From Proteobacteria bacterium UBA2996 (GTDB taxonomy: Bacteria; Pseudomonadota; Gammaproteobacteria; Arenicellales; UBA868): DNA of 7,298 bases. The position numbers and the translations under genes are program-made. A model generated the notes under the pieces. It was not told the origin of the DNA and made no database searches. It was given only the letters and a program-made list of their open reading frames with translations. The stretch is from NCBI GenBank assembly GCA_002346525.1, contig DDZY01000063.1:789-8086 (forward strand), given 5' to 3'. Below are positions 1-5,165 of this stretch, one piece after another (position 1 is the first letter of the stretch; each line of letters begins with the position of its first letter).

Positions 1-3000
1 TGCTTCATCTGTCTACTTGGGTTGAGAAGGGATTCCAGGATGCCTTCCGGCACCATATGCGTGGCCAGTCCGCCCAGTTCGGGGCCAAGTCGCCCCCCTT
101 TTCCCTTGATGGCGTGACAGGAAACACAGGCGAGATCAGGCCGGTTGTAGATTGCGGCGCCACGATCGAAGTCACCCAGTTTTTCAGCGTCTCTCAACAG
201 GGCGGTCCGTTCTTCTTTGGAGAGAGCGACTGTGCCGGCTTGCAGTGAGCCTGCACGGGTCAATGCCGTGATCGCATCCGTGAGATCCAAGCCCGTCGCC
301 TCTGCGATACGGATACCGGTAGCGGCAACGTCCGCCTCCAGTATCGTACCGGAGAGTGCTTTGACCAGTGAAGGAGGGCCATCTTTACGGCTGAAATAAC
401 TGATGAAAATAGCCTCTGCATCCGAGCCCTTGGTCAGCTTGCTCAGCAGGGATACGGCGGTCTTTGCCGCCGCACCCGGGTGAACTTCAGCCAAGGCCGC
501 CGTCGCCGAGACGCGAACAACCGGATCGCTGCCGCTTTCCGAAAGCTGCCGCAATTCCGAAAGCTGTCCCATATCCAAAAGCGCCCGGCCTGCTACGAGA
601 CGTTCCGTAGTGGAGGTCTTGACGCTACCGGCGCGCTCCAAGATAACTTGCTTGTTCACCGTCGACCTCCAACGACCCGCCAGTTCCGTGGCTGGCAAAC
701 GTACTTTTTCGTCATCATGCTGCAGCATGGTTGCGAGGGCACTGGTGTCCGTCGGGACCGCCTTGTTGCTGCGCGATACGTCGGCCAACACCTGCAGGAG
801 TTCGACGTTCGAGTTCTTGGCGGCGAGGGAAAAGACAAAATTCATTTCGTCTTTACCCCCCATGGTCGTGACGATGCGACAGGCGTTAGCTCGATTGGCT
901 ACTTTGCCTTCGCGAATGAGTGTCACAAGTGGGGCCAAAGCACGCCGGTCCGTGGCAATACTGAAGGCAAGTGTCATGCGGGCCGACTGGCCCCCAAACA
1001 CGTCCTTGCCGTCTTGCAATGCGGGCAGCCATAATTTCTGCAGCTCCCGGGCAGTCAGGCGCAGGGCATAAGCAAGAAACGTATCGGCGGGATGATCAGC
1101 GGCCCGCATGGCCACGATGAACGCCTCGAGCGTACCAACCTCACGCAAGGCATTGACCGCTTCCAAGCGAACGCGCGGATGCGGATCGACGACCGCTTCG
1201 GCGAGCATATCGATTGCATCAGGAACGTCGTCAAACCAGTGAGAAATCATGCGAGTGCCGGCGGCCCGTGTTTGGTGGCTACGGGCCGTGCAGACACGCG
1301 TCAGCAAGCCCGCATCGGGCGCCATCAAACTTCCGCGTAGCCACAGGGCTTCAAGCAGGTGGTGTTCAAATTTTGGGTCGGCGGAATCGAGCGCATCGAT
1401 CCAGCGGGTCAGTTCCGGTAAAACAGCATCCCTACCCCGATCGGCGAGTTCACGTTTGGCATGGTGTCGTGTGTATTGTTCTGCAGCCTTGAGATGATTG
1501 AGCAAGGTGGCGACAGGCGCGCCGAAAATAACAGGCGGTTTGTTCAGCGGGCGATTCTTTGCCGTGATACGCCAGATGCGGCCCTGTCCCTTGTTGCGAG
1601 CCGGGTGATAAAAATCCACCTCGCCGTGACCCTGAATAGCATCGTAAAAGTCCAGAACGTAAATGGCGCCGTCGGGGCCAGTCTTGATATCCACGGGGCG
1701 AAAGGCACGATGGCTGGACTTCAGGACGGTTTCGACTTCGCGTGCCGTGTAGCCGCTGCCCTCTTCTTCTATCTCGTATCGTACGGTCCGGTTGGCCCGA
1801 AAATCGTTGGCCAGCAAACCTCCTTGCCAGTGGTCGGGAGCATGGCTACCGGAGACGAATTCAGCGGCGGTGTTCTTCGGCCTTCCGGTCATGATCAGGC
1901 CGCCCAGAGTCTCCTTGACGTTGACCGCCATCCCGTAGGCTACACCAGGGAAGCAATAGTGCGGGCCTTGCCAGCCGGCGCCATCGGTAGAAAAAGACTG
2001 TCCCCAATAATCAAAAGCGAAACCCCATGGGTTGGTCATTCCACGTGTATAGACTTCCAGTTTTTCGGTCTCCGGCCGGAAGCGCCAGACACCCCCGCCA
2101 TTAAGGCGCCGAGGTCCCCAGGGAGTCTCCACGAAACTGTTGATGTAGATCGCTTGGGAAAAGTAGAGCTCCCCCCAGGGCGCCCAGCGCAATCCATGAA
2201 TAAGATGGCTGGCATCGGCATTACCGAAGCCGGAATACACCACCCGGCTGCTCTCGGCATGATCATCGCCATCTTTGTCGATCAGGTGGATAAGCTCGGT
2301 GGCGCTGCAGACGTAAGCGCCGTCGGCTACGGGCATAACTGAATGCGGCATGAGCAGCCCCTCGGCAAAGAGGGTCGACCGATCGGCGCGTCCGTCTTGA
2401 TCCGTGTCTTCCAGGATAATGATGCGATCATTGGGGCGCTGCCCCGGCTTGGCATGGGGATAGATCGTGCTGCCCGATACCCAGAGACGTCCGCGCGTGT
2501 CCCAATTCATGTTGACCGGCTTGTTGATCATGGGATCGGCGGCGAACAGATTGATTTCAAAGCCGTCCGCAACCTTGAAGGCCTTCTGTTCCGCCGCCAC
2601 GTCGGGTTCAGGGATCTTGGCCGGAACGTAGTGGCCGGGATCAACCACCTGCTTCCAAGGAAGGATGGCATCAATCACGTAGCGATAGGTCGTGGGCTGT
2701 CGCAGACGCGCGATCAGTTCTTCTTTTTCCTCGGCAAGTCGTTTCAGGTCATCCAGCTCGCGGGCCAGATGGCCCATTTCATGGCGGCGAAACAAGTGGG
2801 TATAGGTTTTGTTCAGCGGCCGCAAACGCGTCGAATAGAAACGGTTTTTCTGGATGATCAGTTGGCGCAGACGTTCATGCTGCGAGTCTGCCCGCCCATC
2901 GACTATGGAGACACCATTCGGGTTTTTGCCATTGTCCCAAGAGAAGGCGGCCTCGCCGTCGATCTTCAGCGCATAACCTGCGGTGGAGTCTTTGATGAGA

Positions 3001-3908
3001 AGTACGCCGGCACCCGGAAGGGGAAGTGTGTCAGGCGTCAAATCGAAGCGGAATCCATTTTTGGCCTTCACCACTTTTTCCACTTTGGCGGACTGGCTGG
3101 CACGTACCGTCCCATCCGCGGCAAACTCTGCCTTGTAGCCACCGTCAGCGGCCAAGCCCATCTGCTCGAGCATCACCTGTGACAGTCTCTCGTGGCCGTG
3201 TTGATTGAATTGCTGACCGTTGAAAGTCAGGTTTTTCTTGGCGCCCGCCGGAACCAAATGATCGGTAAGATTGATCAATCGATGCCCCCCTTTCTCGGCA
3301 AGCCCCTTGATAAACGTGGCGGTCCGTTGGATCCGTTTGTTGTGTTCGCCGGGATCGGGAAGTGGGCGGCCCGCATCCTCAAGCAGCGGTGGGCTGACCA
3401 GGATCAGGGTCGTCGCGACTTTGCCGAGATCTTCCAGCAGCGTGACGTAGCCGCGCTTGAACGCCTCGAACTCTTCCGGGCTTTTGTAGAACGCGGTCTC
3501 TCTGCCATAGGCCACGAACAGCGTTGTTGGCTTGGCATCGTTCACATGCCTCAAGATCGTCTCATAGCCAAAGTCCTGATCCGCGTTGGCGGGCGGTTTC
3601 CAGGCTGATCGATTCGTGGCGCCGGACCCGAACTCCGAGCGCGCCGTGCCAAAGACGTCGTCTGCCGGCCAACCCAGGTTTCGGAAGGTGATGTCCTGAT
3701 CCGTCCAAAGTACCGTCAGCGCCGTCTCGAAATAGCCGTACTCCGCCATGTCCGCGACCATTCGCCCACCAAGGATGCCAATGCGATTTTGGACGCGTTC
3801 GGCTGATGTGACCGGCGGTTTTTCAGCGGCCTGAACGGTCGCCGTGAAAACCAACACCAGTGCCACGGAGCGACAGATGAAGCGGTTGAAGAAATGGGAT
3901 CTATTCAT
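1..3908 (-). CDS. PVC-type heme-binding CxxCH protein: SGNH-like + beta-propeller + HEAT-like + cytochrome c domain (3'-partial)
   Basis: I translated this frame from ATG 3908 to the window edge by hand: 1302 codons with no stop. Residues 1-27 form a signal peptide (hydrophobic VALVLVF, likely cleavage after VQA). Residues 40-245 resemble the SGNH/GDSL-like domain of PVC heme proteins (RNLGW at 76-80), but catalytic residues look lost. Residues 364-403 (PLNKTY, then a charged helix) form a linker. Residues 442-785 are a sorbosone-dehydrogenase-like propeller, with calcium-loop-like Asp clusters at 501-509 and 544-552 and a closing GRIWRI. Residues about 790-1240 are helical HEAT-like repeats. 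CVSCH at 1261-1265 is a c-type heme site, followed by GPEL and ESLLNPSR as in the TIGR02603 domain. From memory the propeller matches TIGR02604. The family is thought to act as a periplasmic dehydrogenase passing electrons to its own heme; the substrate is unknown. The C-terminus, including any distal heme ligand, lies beyond base 1. Confidence 0.93.
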   Translation of the reverse strand, partial: MNRSHFFNRFICRSVALVLVFTATVQAAEKPPVTSAERVQNRIGILGGRMVADMAEYGYFETALTVLWTDQDITFRNLGWPADDVFGTARSEFGSGATNRSAWKPPANADQDFGYETILRHVNDAKPTTLFVAYGRETAFYKSPEEFEAFKRGYVTLLEDLGKVATTLILVSPPLLEDAGRPLPDPGEHNKRIQRTATFIKGLAEKGGHRLINLTDHLVPAGAKKNLTFNGQQFNQHGHERLSQVMLEQMGLAADGGYKAEFAADGTVRASQSAKVEKVVKAKNGFRFDLTPDTLPLPGAGVLLIKDSTAGYALKIDGEAAFSWDNGKNPNGVSIVDGRADSQHERLRQLIIQKNRFYSTRLRPLNKTYTHLFRRHEMGHLARELDDLKRLAEEKEELIARLRQPTTYRYVIDAILPWKQVVDPGHYVPAKIPEPDVAAEQKAFKVADGFEINLFAADPMINKPVNMNWDTRGRLWVSGSTIYPHAKPGQRPNDRIIILEDTDQDGRADRSTLFAEGLLMPHSVMPVADGAYVCSATELIHLIDKDGDDHAESSRVVYSGFGNADASHLIHGLRWAPWGELYFSQAIYINSFVETPWGPRRLNGGGVWRFRPETEKLEVYTRGMTNPWGFAFDYWGQSFSTDGAGWQGPHYCFPGVAYGMAVNVKETLGGLIMTGRPKNTAAEFVSGSHAPDHWQGGLLANDFRANRTVRYEIEEEGSGYTAREVETVLKSSHRAFRPVDIKTGPDGAIYVLDFYDAIQGHGEVDFYHPARNKGQGRIWRITAKNRPLNKPPVIFGAPVATLLNHLKAAEQYTRHHAKRELADRGRDAVLPELTRWIDALDSADPKFEHHLLEALWLRGSLMAPDAGLLTRVCTARSHQTRAAGTRMISHWFDDVPDAIDMLAEAVVDPHPRVRLEAVNALREVGTLEAFIVAMRAADHPADTFLAYALRLTARELQKLWLPALQDGKDVFGGQSARMTLAFSIATDRRALAPLVTLIREGKVANRANACRIVTTMGGKDEMNFVFSLAAKNSNVELLQVLADVSRSNKAVPTDTSALATMLQHDDEKVRLPATELAGRWRSTVNKQVILERAGSVKTSTTERLVAGRALLDMGQLSELRQLSESGSDPVVRVSATAALAEVHPGAAAKTAVSLLSKLTKGSDAEAIFISYFSRKDGPPSLVKALSGTILEADVAATGIRIAEATGLDLTDAITALTRAGSLQAGTVALSKEERTALLRDAEKLGDFDRGAAIYNRPDLACVSCHAIKGKGGRLGPELGGLATHMVPEGILESLLNPSRQMK
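537..566. repeat. 12-bp direct repeat with an 18-bp period in the HEAT-like region
   Basis: TTCCGAAAGCTG occurs at 537-548 and 555-566 on the plus strand. On the coding strand it produces the duplicated peptide QLSELRQLSES within the helical repeats of the heme protein. It is probably a small in-frame duplication or chance. No role beyond the coding sequence is visible. Confidence 0.6.
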
Positions 3909-3921
3909 TGTGATGCAGTCA

Positions 3922-3927
3922 TCCTTT
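3922..3927 (-). promoter_or_regulatory. Weak ribosome binding site of the heme-binding protein gene
   Basis: On the minus strand AAAGGA stands 13 bases before the ATG at 3908. That is a longer spacing than usual, so initiation may be weak. The ATG is still the best start: it is directly followed by a clear signal peptide. The ATG that overlaps the AAAGGA is out of frame. Confidence 0.4.
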
Positions 3928-3988
3928 GCTGATTACTAGTGACTGGCGCCTAAGTCCATTTATTCGTCCACTTGTGATACAGATTGAT

Positions 3989-4090
3989 TTAATTCTTTGG
4001 GCCAGACAGGCACAGAAGCGTGCCATCGACGGTGCATAGGTAAAGAGCGCCCCAGACGGCCGGATCGGCGAAGTGTTCTTGGTAATTGTT
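3989..4090 (-). pseudogene. Remnant of the C-terminal end of a PQQ-type beta-propeller protein
   Basis: Between TGA at 4093-4091 and TAA at 3991-3989 there are 33 open codons on the minus strand. They include FADPAVWGALYL and then VDGTLLCLSG, ending three residues later. The pattern of DPAVW, a short hydrophobic strand, a DGTL turn and a final CL strand is what the last blade of PQQ-binding-like (BamB/pyrrolo-quinoline-quinone repeat) proteins looks like; this match is from memory. The frame differs from that of the FGE-like gene just upstream, has no start codon and is cut off by a stop, so it cannot be expressed as it stands. The simplest reading is that a propeller gene once stood between the two neighbours and was deleted except for its tail. 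It could also be chance, as only 33 codons remain. Confidence 0.5.
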
Positions 4091-4112
4091 TCACGGCAAT
4101 CTCTTCCTTCTT

Positions 4113-5141
4113 TTATTTCTTAGTGCCTCGAAACTCGATGAGATCGATTTCACGCAGACGCGAATTTTCGGGGGTCAACGTGCCGAGGTTGTATTTCGGA
4201 TCGACGTTCGGTTTGGGCACTTCGATTTTCGAGGCCAGTACTGGTCGGAATCCCACACCTGAATAGGGCCAGGCAGGCATCATCCACAATCGCGATGCCG
4301 ACCGCACGTAACGCAGGCGGTCGGCGTCCGTAACTTTCCTGGGAACCTTCCTCGTAGAAGCGATAGGATCATAATTGGCTACTTTATTGAATTCATCGAC
4401 CCCTCCGCGAAGGACCTTGTTTCTTCCATCAGAAAACGCCACCGGATCCGTCGCGCTGCCTTTTTTGTACGGTGCATAGTCATCGAGCACCCATTCCAGA
4501 ACGCCCATGTGCATGTCCGACAAACCGAATGCGTTGGTGCTTCTTGTTGCTCTTCCGGCTTTCGCAGCCTTCTCGACTTTCTCATCACTGAAACCGCCCT
4601 TGGTCCCTGCACGGCAGGCGTATTCCCATTCGGCCTCGGTGGGTAGGCGATACTCGTATCCCTTGGGAAGTCGGCCGGCGGCTTCTTCACGCGCGGTGAG
4701 TTTCCGGCAAAACTCCACCGCCTGAATCCACTGCACCGCGTCCATGGCCTGGCTTCCGCGATCAGCCCCCTTGGGGGGATCCCATGGCGCGTTTTGGTGG
4801 AGTTCGGGCAAGGTATATCCAAACTGTGGGAACAAGGGCTTGAAGCTCGGCCTCATGATCGGGAGATATTGTTTCTCCTTAATCTCCGTCTTCGCCATGT
4901 AGAATGGTTTGGAAATCGTGACGGTGCGTTGGGTTTCGTCTTCGCCGCGGCCGAGTTCGTCTTTCGGACTGCCCATGATGAACGTGCCGGCGGGAATCTT
5001 GACCATTTCAATCGTGTCCGGCAGGGTAAAGTTCCCGGCCTGCATCGAGACGATCTGTTTGGCGTCGGGGGAAGCAGCGCGCACCGTGGCGGCGCTCACC
5101 AGAGCGATTAATGCGATCAGTATGTTCGTCGTGTCTTTCAT
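4113..5141 (-). CDS. Secreted formylglycine-generating-enzyme-fold (SUMF1/FGE-sulfatase domain) protein, probably not an oxidase
   Basis: A complete 342-residue protein. Residues 1-22 are a signal peptide (hydrophobic ILIALIALVSA, cleavage after VRA). The FGE/SUMF1 fold is marked by MVKIPAGTFIMGS (46-58), an EFCRKLT helix (143-149), RLPTEAEWEYACRAGT (165-180), NAFGLSDM (203-210), VLRGG (243-247) and GFRPV (297-301). Two hallmark stretches have drifted: the usual GNVWEW is MGVLEW (212-217), and the usual RGGSW reads RGGVDEF. The copper-binding cysteine pair of true FGEs, expected after RGG, is absent; the only cysteines are C145 and C176. I therefore infer a non-oxidase member of the family, perhaps a binding or structural protein. 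Residues 302-342 are an extra polar tail with no match I know. The start is fixed by the signal peptide and a strong AGGAG. It lies 24 bases downstream of the preceding gene, so the two are likely co-transcribed. Confidence 0.9.
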   Translation of the reverse strand: MKDTTNILIALIALVSAATVRAASPDAKQIVSMQAGNFTLPDTIEMVKIPAGTFIMGSPKDELGRGEDETQRTVTISKPFYMAKTEIKEKQYLPIMRPSFKPLFPQFGYTLPELHQNAPWDPPKGADRGSQAMDAVQWIQAVEFCRKLTAREEAAGRLPKGYEYRLPTEAEWEYACRAGTKGGFSDEKVEKAAKAGRATRSTNAFGLSDMHMGVLEWVLDDYAPYKKGSATDPVAFSDGRNKVLRGGVDEFNKVANYDPIASTRKVPRKVTDADRLRYVRSASRLWMMPAWPYSGVGFRPVLASKIEVPKPNVDPKYNLGTLTPENSRLREIDLIEFRGTKK

Positions 5142-5146
5142 AATTT

Positions 5147-5158
5147 CTCCTGACTCCT
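5147..5158 (-). promoter_or_regulatory. Double Shine-Dalgarno site of the FGE-like gene
   Basis: On the minus strand two AGGAG copies (5158-5154 and 5151-5147) are separated by two bases. The nearer one sits five bases before the ATG at 5141, an ideal spacing. This supports the chosen start and suggests efficient translation of the second gene in the likely operon. Confidence 0.75.
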
Positions 5159-5165
5159 GGCACCT

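Noticed and set aside
2769..2783. HEMGH in the heme protein (residues 376-380) fits the HExxH zinc-protease signature.
   Set aside because: It sits in a charged helical linker with no third zinc ligand in a gluzincin or metzincin arrangement. From memory, related PVC proteins have similar FRRHEMGH or REQGH stretches at this place without being proteases.
1461..3182. Two long plus-strand frames (1461-2342 and 2343-3182, 293 and 279 codons), plus shorter ones at 480-1071 and 3192-3608.
   Set aside because: They lie fully opposite the minus-strand heme protein gene, which has recognisable domains along its whole length. Their peptides resemble no family and they lack ribosome binding sites, so they are antisense shadows.
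3943..3958. GACTGGCGCCTAAGTC, an imperfect inverted repeat centred on GGCGCC just upstream of the heme protein gene.
   Set aside because: The arms are short and off-centre by two bases, there is no loop and no T-run. It is too weak to call an operator or terminator.
3960..4094. A 44-codon minus-strand frame starting with GTG at 4094 behind a purine-rich AAGGAAGAG, in frame with the FGE-like gene after its stop.
   Set aside because: The peptide is Arg-rich and patternless, and it overlaps the out-of-frame stretch that reads like a propeller tail. It is more likely a shadow of that remnant than a small gene or a readthrough product.
4379..4822. A 147-codon minus-strand frame inside the FGE-like gene.
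   Set aside because: It is an alternative frame of a gene with clear family motifs. Its peptide shows no family features.
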